A DNA stretch of 64,000 bases from Xenorhabdus koppenhoeferi (GTDB lineage: Bacteria > Pseudomonadota > Gammaproteobacteria > Enterobacterales > Enterobacteriaceae). A model generated the notes under the pieces. The model ran no database searches. It worked only from the letters and a program-made list of their open reading frames with translations, and was not told where the DNA came from. Location: positions 21,636 through 85,635 of the forward strand of contig NZ_FPBJ01000011.1 of the NCBI RefSeq assembly GCF_900116635.1, given 5' to 3'. A program made the position numbers and the translations under genes. Shown in pieces: positions 1 through 9,817 of the stretch; within the stretch, counting starts at the first letter, position 1, and each line of letters starts with the position of its first letter.

Positions 1-3000
1 ATGTGTACTAATAAGGCGGATATTTTTACCGGCTTCTATTTTACTCGCTTCATACGTACTGTCATCATGACTGAGCATGGTAATATTGCCGGCAGCAATA
101 AATTCGCCGACGTCATGACCCGTTTTGTGGCTAATTTCAGTCGTTGTTTTAGTGCCCCCAAAGAAACCACCACTTGAACTTTTTCGGGTTATTTCACGTT
201 TTTCTGAATTCTGTTGTGCTTTGGCGTATAAATATCCCCCTTTAGCCGCCACATCGATAGTGCCGATACGCATGGCTTCAGCCTTATTATGGGCATCTAT
301 ATCCGCTTGTAATTTTATTTCAGAGTCACCTTTATTTTTAGCCTCTTGTTTAGCCTGAGCCAATTGATTATTCGCGGTAGCCAAAATATTTTTAGCCTGA
401 TTAAATCTGGACTCTATTTCATTGAATTTATTCTGTTTAGGTGCTAGTTTTTCTCTGTCTTCTTTGGTTGCTCTTGCAATTCGGTCGTCCCTCATTTTTA
501 TAAGAGCTGTATATGCTTGTGCATTCATTGCGTTTATTTTTTTAAATTCATCATGGATTCCATCATAAATTTTAATTAATCGATCTTCTTCATTTTTAAT
601 GATTTGTCTTAATTCATTGACTTCTTTCTCTATAGGAGATTTTTCTCTTGCAATGATTTCAAGCTTTTCTTGAGCTGATCTCATATTAGCTTCTGCATTA
701 ATTACGGGACCACTATGATTTGACATTGGAATAGGGTCTTTCCAAACCGCGCCTAATCCTTTGGCAGTTAATTTAGTGGCTTCAAATAAAATACTCCCAT
801 TAGTAAAGAGTTTTAATATTCCACCTGCAGTTAACTCAGAGACTTCATTGGCTATTTGTTGAATTTTATAACCATCCTTGGAGCTATTTTTATAAAGGGT
901 GATTGACTCAAAATTCATGTTCTTTTCTGAAGAGACTAAAATATTGCCATTTGACGATAATTTTGAACCTTCAGTTAAAATTTCACCGCCAGATATTAGA
1001 TTAATATCTTTATGGGCTTTAATGGTTGTAATAATGTTTTTATTTGGTGGTATAGCAATAACGGGGAGTGAATATTTTAAGACTTCTACCCCATTATTCT
1101 CAAAAAAATAGGGAATACCTAATAAGTTTATTGAATTTCCGGCTAATAAATTTGTTGAACCTTGAGTGGAAATATCTAAACCTTCTAAGGTGATATCATG
1201 TTGTGCATTAATTAATAGATTGTTTCCGGATTTGATATGAGTTTGAATTTTAGGTGCTTTAGTTACCGTGGAAACACTGAAATGGTTTGGTTCAAATTCT
1301 TTTGAATATTGATTGATATTGTAGCCAGCATATAGATCAATATCTTTTTCAGCATCTAAATTCACTCTGTTTAAGGACAGGTTTCCACCACTGTTGATTA
1401 AAATAGACCCTGATGAATCTAATTTTGCAGTAGGGGATAAACTATCAAATAATTTTGCTTCCTGGTCAGTTGAAAGTTGTTGAATTGGGTTATGGTGGTT
1501 TAATAAATCATCAGTGTGCTCAATGGTAATATCTTTATTTGCATTGAATGCGATATTTTTACTTTTAGATACAAACAATGTATCTTTAAGATAAATATCT
1601 TTCCCGGCTGAAATACTTAAATCGGCAGAAGCATCTAATTTACTCAATAAGCGAGTATTATCTGAATAAAAAGCTCTTAATGAATTTTTTACATTTACGT
1701 TACCATTATTACTGATTAAGGAAATATTTTTGCTTTTTAAATTACTGTCTAATAAATTAATATCATAACGTGCTGCGATAGATATATTTTCTCCCGAATT
1801 TAACACAGCTAATGATGTTTTAACTGCGTTATCAGCAATGACACTCACATCCTTATCTGCTTTTGTTTCATTTGAAAGATAGACATCTTTAGCATGCAGC
1901 AAAATGTTTTTTGCATTTAAAGCTACATAATTATTACCATAAATTACTTGATTGATATTGTTAGCTTCACTCGGCAATTCATTTTTTATAGATATTGATT
2001 CTTTAAAATCAGCAACCAAACTATTTTTAGCACTTAATATTGATTGAAAAACACCATTGTTTTTCCATATTAATATATCTCTATTTAAAATATTTTCTCT
2101 ATCTTCCGAATGAAAATATTCTTTATACTTCTCTAATAATCCAAAATAAATTCCACTGTTTTTTAAATGTGTTCCTGTCAGGATTAAATTATTTTTTGCA
2201 GAGATATTACTATTTTTGTTGGTTAAATTTTCCCCATATAAATAAGCATCATGACCTGATTCAATAACCGCCTGTTTGCTATCAACATTTGATACAAAAT
2301 CAGCATGTTCCAGTTTAATATCTTTATGGCGACTATCGATAAGAATGGGTTTATTAAAATCAAATTTGAATTTAGGGTTATCTCCATAGCCAGCATTAGA
2401 ATTTATTTGGTGGTTTGTTTTAGTGACTTGTACATTTTCTTTCTCATTAACTAGGTTTTGAGTTCTGATGATTAAGTCACCACTGTTTGTTTTTATGGTA
2501 CCGGACTTATTTTCAACTAACTCGTTTTTGTACCCTTCTGCATTTTTTTGGATCCACATATTGTTATTGGCTTGTAGCAGTGCTTGCGCCCCTGCATTGC
2601 TGATAGTGTCACCATAAATCCGCATATCTTGCCCGGCAGTCACACTGCCTTTATTACTCAGTTTGCTGCTGGCAAGAACGATATCCCGTTCTGCCTGAAC
2701 GGGAGAATTCGGTCCGATATTAATTTCTTTAGCCCCGGCATTTAAGTCGGTTTTAGCCTTAATATTGCCCAGTTCCATTTTGCCATTTGAACTAAGCGTA
2801 ATATCCTGCTGATGGCTGGTAATATTTTTCAGGTTGACCCCAACCCCATTTTCCGTGGCAACCAGACGAATTTTATTGGCATACATCCCGCCCAGGGCTT
2901 TGGTATCGACAGCTAACTGTGGACGGTTCCCTTCTCCGGCAATGGTCTTTGCCGTGCCGTCTGTGAAGGAAATCTGATTAGCGCCCTGAGTCAGTGCAAG

Positions 3001-3591
3001 ATTCTTGGCCTGAATTTTTCCATTCAGCTCTGTCGCCCGGCTGATAATATCAACATAATCTGTTGACTGACCATTTAACCCTTTACCACCAATCGTGATT
3101 TGGCCTTTTGTCACTTTCAGGGCTTCCAGTGCACCCTGTTTATCAAATTGCGGTTTACCCGTCGTCAGTATGGCACCGGAAGTATTGATAAACCCACATC
3201 CATCACAGGTAATACCATTCGGATTGGCAATCATAACGTTGGCTTTCTGACCGGCCACTTCCAGTTGCCCCAGCAGTTCAGAACGGCTGCTGCCGATGAC
3301 TTCGTTGATAATGAGTTCGGCCGCCTTTCCCTGCAGATTGGCGTTGGCACTGATTTGACCGGCCAGTTGAGAGTTAACCGCTTGTGTGGCGTTATTTAAT
3401 ATGGCGCCCTGAGTGCCGATATTAAACTCGTTATAGGTATTGTGAGAGATGCCGGCATGATTGGGCGCAGCAATATTCACTACCGGCACATTGCCATTGT
3501 TGTGTACCTGTGTCTGTGCATTATATGGAGAGATTTTCTGTACCTTCAAACTGAATATGATGAACAGAATGGCAAAACGATCCCTCATCAT
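1..3591 (-). pseudogene. TpsA haemagglutinin (FhaB-like) fragment, 5' end lost, continues past left edge
   Basis: The minus strand stays open in one frame from about 3591 to the window edge (about 1,190 codons); I checked five separated stretches and found no stop. The N-terminal part matches the TPS secretion domain of filamentous haemagglutinins: NIAAPNHAGISHNTY, then NPNGITCDGCGFINTSG, followed by long beta-helix repeats and, near the edge, a charged helical segment. Such exoproteins are exported by a TpsB barrel and often end in a CDI toxin, which would lie outside the window. The usual 50-70 residue signal region is absent. Upstream the frame runs into out-of-frame TpsB sequence, and only a fortuitous Met with a hydrophobic stretch at 3591 could start it. 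Probably not secreted. Confidence 0.85.
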
Positions 3592-3814
3592 CAGATGCCG
3601 GTGCTGTGAGCGGTGATAACGTAATGCTATTGCGGATCTCATCACGTTGTTGTTCAGCTTGTTGTAACAAGCCTTTTTGTTGCTGGGTAATGGCATCTTG
3701 ATCAACCGGGCTGATAAACGATGCCGCCGCTGATGTTCCTGAAATAATTAACAGAGCAAAGATCAATAAACCTGAAAAATAAGCAGAAATTCTGCTTAAA
3801 GAATAAAGAGGCAT
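3521..3814 (-). pseudogene. TpsB (ShlB/FhaC-type) outer-membrane transporter, N-terminal fragment
   Basis: The frame encodes a signal peptide (MPLYSLSRISAYFSGLLIF...), a Gln-rich segment (TQQQKGLLQQAEQQRDEI) and the start of a POTRA domain (CHSVHHIQFEGTENLSI), which is the usual beginning of two-partner-secretion transporters. It stops about 98 residues in, where TpsA sequence begins in another frame. The POTRA remainder and the entire beta-barrel are missing. An intact locus would have tpsB then tpsA in this order, so one deletion from inside tpsB to just past the tpsA signal peptide explains both fragments. An upstream Met at 3922 is possible, but the start at 3814 gives the better signal peptide. 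Confidence 0.75.
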
Positions 3815-4274
3815 AATTAAATTACATGCAGGGTAAGAATGGCGTTGCATTATATATAAATGTAAATTTAAAACAATATTCTTATAGTTTTGTGTTTTTC
3901 TGGGCTGTTTTTTTAATTTCAATGTGAAAAATAATCTTCATTTGGTCTATATTTAACCAATTGTATTGTTTATATTGAAATCCATTCTCATGCTTAATAT
4001 TAATATATTAATTTTTTAGTTAGAAATTATTCGTTATTCTTATAATTAGGTTATTAATTTTATTAAAAAAATTCATTACGTAAAAATAAATGCAGGTTAG
4101 TAAATGTAAAAATATGTGCTTTTTTTAATTGTATAGTCTTTTATTAAGCAGTTATAAAACAATCTTTAATCTAATCAGGGTTTATTAATTCTAAAAATTC
4201 AAAATAGAATTAAAAGGCATATTTATTATTCCATTCGCTATGTTGTCCTTTTCCAGAAGTATGGAAGGGGTAAT
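3815..4274. other. AT-rich divergent intergenic region
   Basis: Very AT-rich sequence between the tpsB fragment and the inverse autotransporter gene. It probably holds both promoters. I see a purine-rich ribosome binding site (GGAAGGGG, 4263-4270) just before the autotransporter ATG at 4275, and nothing else I can name. Confidence 0.5.
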
Positions 4275-7200
4275 ATGCCAGTATATCAAAAATCGCACTC
4301 ATCCTTGTTTGATGGTTCAAAATCTCTGATTATTGGCCTATTGAGCCTTTCATTCAGTTTTCACAGCCAAGCCATATCAGAACTTCAAAATGAAGATAAC
4401 CATGCAGTTTATAACTTGGCTGAAATCACTTCACAATTAGGACACCAACTTCACCAATCGCAATCCCCCACCGAAGCCGCACAATCAATCGCTGCCCAGC
4501 AGCTGTCATCGGCAGTCACTGCCACATTAACCCCGTTGCTCAACCAGTTCGGCAATGCCCGGATCTCACTCCCCTTTGATCACGCTTTTTCGTTAAAAGA
4601 AGCTGCACTGGATTGGATGTTGCCGTGGTATACCACTCCGGCTTACACCGCATTCGGCCAGTGGGGCGTTAAAACCGGGCACGGTCAGACGACCACCCAT
4701 TTTGGTATGGGATACCGCTATTTGAGTGATAACTGGCTCTGGGGGGCTAATGTGTTCTGGGATGCTGAGTGGCCGGCTCAACACCATCGCTACAGCATCG
4801 GGGCAGAAGCGTGGCGTGATAACCTCAAACTCTCTGCCAACCTTTACCAGCGCTTATCCGGCTGGAAAACGTCCCGGCAAGTCAGCGATTATGATGCACG
4901 CCCCGCCAATGGCTGGGATATCCGGGTAGAAGGCGGGTTACCTGCGTTGCCACACTGGGGCGGGCAGGTGATGTTTGAACAGTACTACGGGCAGCAAGTG
5001 GATTTATTTGGTAACAGCAAACGTCAGCATAATCCTTACAGCCTGACGGCCGGGCTGACATACACACCGGTGCCGTTAGTCACATTGGGCGCGGATGTCC
5101 GGCAGGGAAAACAGGATCACTGGGATAACCGTTTTACGCTGGCACTCAATTACCAGTTGGGTGTCCCGCTGGCACAACAGCTTGATCCCAGTGCCGTCGC
5201 GCCATTACGCAGCCTGACATTCAGACGGACAGATTTTGTCAACCGGAATCATGATATGGTACTGGATTACCGCAAGCAAACGCTGATAACACTGGACTTT
5301 CCCGCTCAGCTTAAAGGCGATGCAGGCAGAATCATCACCTTTACGCCACGGATTACCTCCAAATATCCCCTTGCGCGTTTAGAACTCCGGGCCGATGAAC
5401 TACAACAAGCCGGCGGTAAAATTATTCACCAGATGCCTGATAAGGTTATGCTGCTTTTACCGAAAGCCACCGATAAAATGATCCGGCTTTCCGGCATTGC
5501 CATTGATAAGTACGGCAATCGTTCCCGGCCATCGGAAACCACCCTTTTTATCCAGCCGACGGAAACCCATGTGCAGGTCACCGCAAACCGGACGCAGGCA
5601 AGGGCGGACGGTCAGGACAGTGTGATGTATACCGTGATGGTGAAAGATCGTGACGGTGAGCCTGTTCCCGATCAAACGGTGAGCTGGTCAAGTGACAAAG
5701 GCAAACTTTCACAAACCACACAGAAAACTGATACACAGGGGCTGGCGGCAGTGTTGTTGAGCAGCCATCATCACGGGGAGCATAGCGTACAGGTCTCGGT
5801 CGGTGATAATGTCACTGTGGCTTTGCCGGTGCACTTCAGTGCGGTATTGAAACCTGTTATCACCGCAGACAAAACACAGGCCAAAGCGGATGGTCAGGAT
5901 GCCGTGACGTTTACCGTTACCGTCAAGGATGCCGCCGGCGTTCCCGTTCCTCATCAGACCGTTAAGTGGCAAGCCAGCCGTGGCAAGTTCCTGAGTTCTT
6001 CGTCAACAACCAATAATCACGGGCAGGCCACTGCTGCATTAGTCAGTTTGCCCTCCGGTATCGCAGAGGTGTCGGTGACTATCGGTGAAGAAACGCTTAT
6101 GGCATCACCGGTTGAATTTTTACCCGCACTGACCCATACGTTGATCTGTGACAAAAGCACGGCCATTGCTGATGGACAGGACAGTGTGCTTTGCACGATT
6201 GACGCGCATGATGCGGCTGACCAGCCAGTGGCAGGGAGGGAAATCGTCTGGTCAACGGATCATGGCCAGATTGCTGATGAACAGGTTACCACTGACAGCA
6301 GGGGAAAAGCCCACACACGGATTATCAGCCGGAAAGCCGGTGTTGCCCGTGTCCGGGCTGACATGTCAGGTACCATCATCACGGCGGGCGGGGTCACGTT
6401 TGAGCGTCAGTTGAAATCCGTTATCATTGCGGATAAAACCCACGCCAGCGGCGACGGGCAGGAGGCTATCGTACTGACTGCGATTGTTGAAGATGCGCTG
6501 GGGTTACCGGTTAAAGATCAGGCCGTTATCTGGCACACCGACAACGGTGTCCTGTCATCAGCAGAAACCCGAACCAACTCTCAGGGGGAGGTACAAATTC
6601 AACTGACCAGCACCGTTGCCGGGGAGCATCGGGTATGGATCCAGGTTGATGATAAGACGGTGACCGCCCCGACGCTCTGGTTTGATGACGTGCTGACATC
6701 CACCCTGCGTGCAGATAAAACCCGCATGATTGCCAATGGTCAGGATAGTGTCATATTGACCGTGGCGGTGAAAAACCTGACCGGACAGCCCACTGCGGGT
6801 ATTCCTGTCTGGTGGCGTTCAGATAACGGTCACTTTACAGACGCACAGATTGAAACCGATGAAAACGGCGAAGCCCGCGCGACACTGAGCAGCCAGAAGG
6901 CAGGCACCGCTTCAGTGACAGCCATTATTGATGATCGGGCGGTTATTTCACCCACAGTCGATTTTATCCCGCCATTACGTATTGCCGATACCGTCGCCGT
7001 TGACAGTCAGGGCGGTAACGCCAACCAGAAAGCCTTTGGTGCTCGTGGGCCTTCAGTTTTCTGGCGGGGGGCGAAATTTCGCATCATCATCGCCGATAAT
7101 ACAGGCCGGGTGAACTGGCAGAGTGATTCTCCGGCGGTCACGGTATCCGGTGATACGGTGGTCGTACAGCAACGTCCCGATGGTGTGCGACTGACAGGGA

Positions 7201-7538
7201 CCGATGAGGCAGGGCAGCAGGTGGTACTGACCTTAACAAGCTCTACCTGGTTTGAGCGCTCAGGCCTGACGCAAGATTTTTATTTTAATGCAACGCAAAT
7301 TTGCCAATCACTCAGCAGCCAGATTGCGCCCAAATATGCACTTGAACGGCTTTATGAAGAATGGGGAAATTTTTATCACTATGAAGGCTGGGTGAGGGAA
7401 TTTTATATGGTTTCCACGGATTATCTTTCTGGCAGTTCCGGTTCAATGGATGCGCAGACAAAATGGGCATTCTGGGCAGAATCGGATAGCTGGACGCGTA
7501 ATGCCTGGCATCGGCTGGCGTTTGCGTGTGGTGGATAG
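4275..7538 (+). CDS. Inverse autotransporter (invasin/intimin family) with five Big_1 domains
   Basis: This 1087-residue outer-membrane adhesin of the type Ve secretion family has a signal peptide (about residues 1-34) and a helical linker. Residues 90-300 match the inverse-autotransporter beta-barrel (FGQWGVKTGHG, GMGYRYLSDNWLWGANVFWD, ending near QLGVPLAQQLDPS). There follow five tandem bacterial Ig-like (Big_1) domains of about 95 residues, each opening with a variant of 'xADKTxAxADGQDxV' and containing a 'VxWxSDxG' strand. The last ~150 residues form a C-terminal tip domain with two Cys (TQICQS and FACGG) that could form the disulphide typical of invasin tips. No LysM domain is evident. 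It is complete and presumably an adhesin for host cells; the ligand cannot be read from sequence. Confidence 0.93.
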   Translation: MPVYQKSHSSLFDGSKSLIIGLLSLSFSFHSQAISELQNEDNHAVYNLAEITSQLGHQLHQSQSPTEAAQSIAAQQLSSAVTATLTPLLNQFGNARISLPFDHAFSLKEAALDWMLPWYTTPAYTAFGQWGVKTGHGQTTTHFGMGYRYLSDNWLWGANVFWDAEWPAQHHRYSIGAEAWRDNLKLSANLYQRLSGWKTSRQVSDYDARPANGWDIRVEGGLPALPHWGGQVMFEQYYGQQVDLFGNSKRQHNPYSLTAGLTYTPVPLVTLGADVRQGKQDHWDNRFTLALNYQLGVPLAQQLDPSAVAPLRSLTFRRTDFVNRNHDMVLDYRKQTLITLDFPAQLKGDAGRIITFTPRITSKYPLARLELRADELQQAGGKIIHQMPDKVMLLLPKATDKMIRLSGIAIDKYGNRSRPSETTLFIQPTETHVQVTANRTQARADGQDSVMYTVMVKDRDGEPVPDQTVSWSSDKGKLSQTTQKTDTQGLAAVLLSSHHHGEHSVQVSVGDNVTVALPVHFSAVLKPVITADKTQAKADGQDAVTFTVTVKDAAGVPVPHQTVKWQASRGKFLSSSSTTNNHGQATAALVSLPSGIAEVSVTIGEETLMASPVEFLPALTHTLICDKSTAIADGQDSVLCTIDAHDAADQPVAGREIVWSTDHGQIADEQVTTDSRGKAHTRIISRKAGVARVRADMSGTIITAGGVTFERQLKSVIIADKTHASGDGQEAIVLTAIVEDALGLPVKDQAVIWHTDNGVLSSAETRTNSQGEVQIQLTSTVAGEHRVWIQVDDKTVTAPTLWFDDVLTSTLRADKTRMIANGQDSVILTVAVKNLTGQPTAGIPVWWRSDNGHFTDAQIETDENGEARATLSSQKAGTASVTAIIDDRAVISPTVDFIPPLRIADTVAVDSQGGNANQKAFGARGPSVFWRGAKFRIIIADNTGRVNWQSDSPAVTVSGDTVVVQQRPDGVRLTGTDEAGQQVVLTLTSSTWFERSGLTQDFYFNATQICQSLSSQIAPKYALERLYEEWGNFYHYEGWVREFYMVSTDYLSGSSGSMDAQTKWAFWAESDSWTRNAWHRLAFACGG

Positions 7539-7563
7539 CATTTATCTATTATAGGTGAGGCAG

Positions 7564-7584
7564 GTGGCTGTATTAAGCAGCCAC
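7564..7584. terminator. GTGGCTG/CAGCCAC hairpin
   Basis: A 7-bp perfect stem with a 7-nt loop lies between the convergent autotransporter gene and the dead immunity copy. Similar hairpins (7815-7840, and an imperfect one near 8545-8566) follow the two intact immunity genes, so the hairpin belongs to the duplicated unit. Confidence 0.55.
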
Positions 7585-7790
7585 ATATCGACAATACCTT
7601 CATAATAATCGGGGGTTACTATACTGAATAAACCATTCTGATAGTTGTTCTAACCTTCAAATTTCCAATAATTAAGTAAATTATCAGGTAGCCTACCTCT
7701 CCATTTTTCTATTGCTCCAGAGGGTACTGCTATATGCTGAGTAGCTTCTCCAATTTCTTCAATAAAGTAACTAAAATTATCATCACGCAT
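7585..7790 (-). pseudogene. Degraded third copy of the GAD-like/DUF1851 immunity gene
   Basis: Read on the minus strand from ATG 7790, the frame begins MRDDNFSYFIEEIGEATQH and aligns with the first ~75 residues of the two intact downstream copies. At the conserved 'WKHEGWNSYQDG' the second Trp codon has become TAG (plus-strand CTA, 7650-7652). The sequence continues recognisably to 'GIVDMW' and then ends at the terminator hairpin, so about 130 C-terminal residues are gone. It is therefore both nonsense-mutated and truncated. Confidence 0.8.
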
Positions 7791-7814
7791 TATTTTTCCT
7801 GTGATAAGATAATT

Positions 7815-7840
7815 AAAGTGACTGTATACGCAGTCACTTT
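7815..7840. terminator. AAAGTGACTG/CAGTCACTTT hairpin
   Basis: A perfect 10-bp stem with a 6-nt loop lies just downstream of the minus-strand immunity gene that ends at 7863. It is followed on that strand by an AT-rich tail. Confidence 0.65.
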
Positions 7841-7862
7841 ATAAAAATAACACTATCAAAAG

Positions 7863-8498
7863 TTAAATTTCCTGAATATCTGGATCGGCGAATTGACGCA
7901 AAATATCGAGGTGAATATGCATGTCTAATTTTCTGACATTTTCAAGTTTGATTTCGCCGCCTAAAATAATGGCTGGCTCAAAACCAAATATTTCGTTTTC
8001 ACCTAGCGGGCCATGTTTTTCGACAGCTTTGGCAAAAATACCCGTTTTTGTGCCGCCTTTTAAATCAAGATCATTAGGTGACTTTATTCCAAAGAAAGAA
8101 AGTATGTCGTGATTTAAATCATCCTTTCCTTTTTTATAAGCTCTATTTGAAGAATAAATGATGGTATTAAAAAGACAATCAATTGATAAATTAATCCCAG
8201 TTTCTTTACCACAAAGGAAAAGCTTCCCAAAACCACATCGTGCAATAACATGATAAGAATCCATGGATTCAAATGGGGTATCTTCCAGCCAGATATCAAC
8301 GATATCTTCATAGTCATCAGGATTCACTATGCTAAATAACCCATCTTGATAGCTGTTCCAGCCTTCATGTTTCCAATAATATAATAACTGTCCTGGAAGT
8401 TTTCCCAGCCATTTATCTATGGCTTCAGCAGGAACTTCCCTGTGTTGAGTGACTTCTCCCATTTTCTCAATAAAATACTCAAAAAACTCGTCACGCAC
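7863..8498 (-). CDS. GAD-like/DUF1851 immunity protein, copy 2
   Basis: This 211-residue cytosolic protein resembles the GAD-like plus DUF1851 family (T6SS_Tdi1_C), whose characterised members are immunity proteins for type VI effectors. The N-terminal half carries 'KLPGQLLYYWKHEGWNSYQDG' split over the family's W-rich core, then FSIVNPDDYEDIV. The C-terminal half has 'IFGFEPAIILGGE' and 'DMHIHLDILRQF', typical of DUF1851. It is nearly identical to the next copy over both ends and diverges mainly at about residues 100-145, the segment most likely to set toxin specificity. No toxin gene remains nearby. Family is fairly certain; the partner is unknown. Confidence 0.8.
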   Translation of the reverse strand: MRDEFFEYFIEKMGEVTQHREVPAEAIDKWLGKLPGQLLYYWKHEGWNSYQDGLFSIVNPDDYEDIVDIWLEDTPFESMDSYHVIARCGFGKLFLCGKETGINLSIDCLFNTIIYSSNRAYKKGKDDLNHDILSFFGIKSPNDLDLKGGTKTGIFAKAVEKHGPLGENEIFGFEPAIILGGEIKLENVRKLDMHIHLDILRQFADPDIQEI

Positions 8499-8597
8499 TA
8501 TTTTTTCCCTTATCCCGACATAATTCTAACATAAGAAAATAAGTGGCTTTTTATACAGCCACCTTAGTCAATAGATAAATATCAGCGAAATAGAAAA

Positions 8598-9236
8598 TCA
8601 AATTTCAAATATATCAGGATCATCGAATTGGCGAAGAATATCAAGGTGGATGTGCATATCTAATTTCCTGACATTTTCAAGTTTGATTTCGCCACCTAAA
8701 ATAATGGCGGGTTCAAAACCAAATATTTCGTTTTCACCTAGTGGGCCATGTTTTTCGACAGCTTTGGCAAAAATACCTGTTTTTGTACCACCTTTTAAAT
8801 CAAGATCATTAGGAGACTTTATTCCAAAAAAGGAGGATATTTCTTGATCCAACTTTTTCCTTTCTTTTTTGTGTGCTCTTTTTTTAGAGTAAATAAGAGT
8901 ATTAAATAGACAGTCAATCGATAAGTTAATTCCAGTATTCTCACCACAAAGGAAGATCTTACCAAAACCACATCGTGCAATAGCATGATAAGAATCCATA
9001 GATTCGAATGGGGTATCTTCCAGCCAGATATCAACGATGTCTTCATAATCATCGGGATTTACTATGCTAAATAATCCATCTTGATAGCTGTTCCAGCCTT
9101 CATGTTTCCAATAATATAATAACTGCCCTGGAAGTTTCCCTAGCCATTTATCTATGGCTTCAGCAGGAACTTCCCTGTGTTGAGTGGCTTCTCCCATATC
9201 TTCAATAAAGAGTTCGAAATCTTCATCACGCATCAC
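8598..9236 (-). CDS. GAD-like/DUF1851 immunity protein, copy 1
   Basis: A 212-residue paralogue of the following gene. Its ATG (9236-9234) overlaps the TGA of the upstream VgrG stump, an ATGA coupling that suggests the immunity protein was originally translated directly after its toxin. Features are the same: WKHEGWNSYQDG core, 'LEDTPFESMDSYHAIARCGF', and a C-terminal DUF1851 part ending DPDIFEI. The divergent block (about residues 108-145, KKRAHKKERKKLDQEIS versus SSNRAYKKGKDDLNHDI) is where the two copies differ. In T6SS islands, arrays of such paralogues protect against toxins carried by sister strains. Confidence 0.8.
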   Translation of the reverse strand: MMRDEDFELFIEDMGEATQHREVPAEAIDKWLGKLPGQLLYYWKHEGWNSYQDGLFSIVNPDDYEDIVDIWLEDTPFESMDSYHAIARCGFGKIFLCGENTGINLSIDCLFNTLIYSKKRAHKKERKKLDQEISSFFGIKSPNDLDLKGGTKTGIFAKAVEKHGPLGENEIFGFEPAIILGGEIKLENVRKLDMHIHLDILRQFDDPDIFEI

Positions 9237-9781
9237 TTTTTCCCCTTACCTCGGCATAATTCTAATTGTACATTCATTTTGGCATCACCTAACCCACTGT
9301 CCAGAGCTTCTTTAGCTGCATTATCAAGTGATTTTATCCGTTTTTTGTGCTTTTTCAGCAGACCATTCAGGATAGCGGGTCCATTTTGCTGATGGAATAT
9401 CCGGCTCTCCTGATTGAGCGTCAGGCGCCAGAGTGCCGGGCGAACGGTCAGGGTATACAGGGTTTTATTGCCGTCGGTGCCGGCCCAGTCAGCGTGAGAG
9501 ATGATACCGGTGATTTTACGCTGCACCTGTACGCCGTGAAAGATTTGCAACACGGCTTCCTGCATCAGCAAGGCGGTTAAATCCACCTCGTCTAACGGCT
9601 TGAACGGATTCAGGCTGTGGGTTTTGACCAGTGTCAGGTTCAGGGTAAACAGCTCGGATAACCCTTCCTGCAGGGAAAACTCCCCCACGCTGAACGTATC
9701 TTCGGGAAGCCCCGCGACCTGAAAAGTAAACCGCAATCCACTTTTGGCGGCGGGCAGTCTGTCAATGATATTCTTCATCAT
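9233..9781 (-). pseudogene. VgrG (TssI) N-terminal stump fused to a foreign C-terminal tail
   Basis: Residues 1 to about 145 match the start of a VgrG spike protein: GLRFTFQVAGLPEDTF, SVGEFSLQEGLSELFTLNLT, a gp27-like phage-barrel segment, and 'LTVRPALWRLTLNQESRIF'. VgrGs run to 600 or more residues. Here the match ends at 'NGLLKKH', and a 35-residue lysine-rich tail (KSLDNAAKEALDSGLGDAK..., ending GKGKK) follows. The tail is more AT-rich in DNA and abuts the immunity start, so it is probably the last residues of a lost toxin. One deletion joining vgrG to the toxin's 3' end would explain this. It cannot form a working spike. Confidence 0.75.
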
Positions 9782-9817
9782 GTTTTGCTTGACTCCTTGT
9801 TGTGAGGGTTTGATGGC

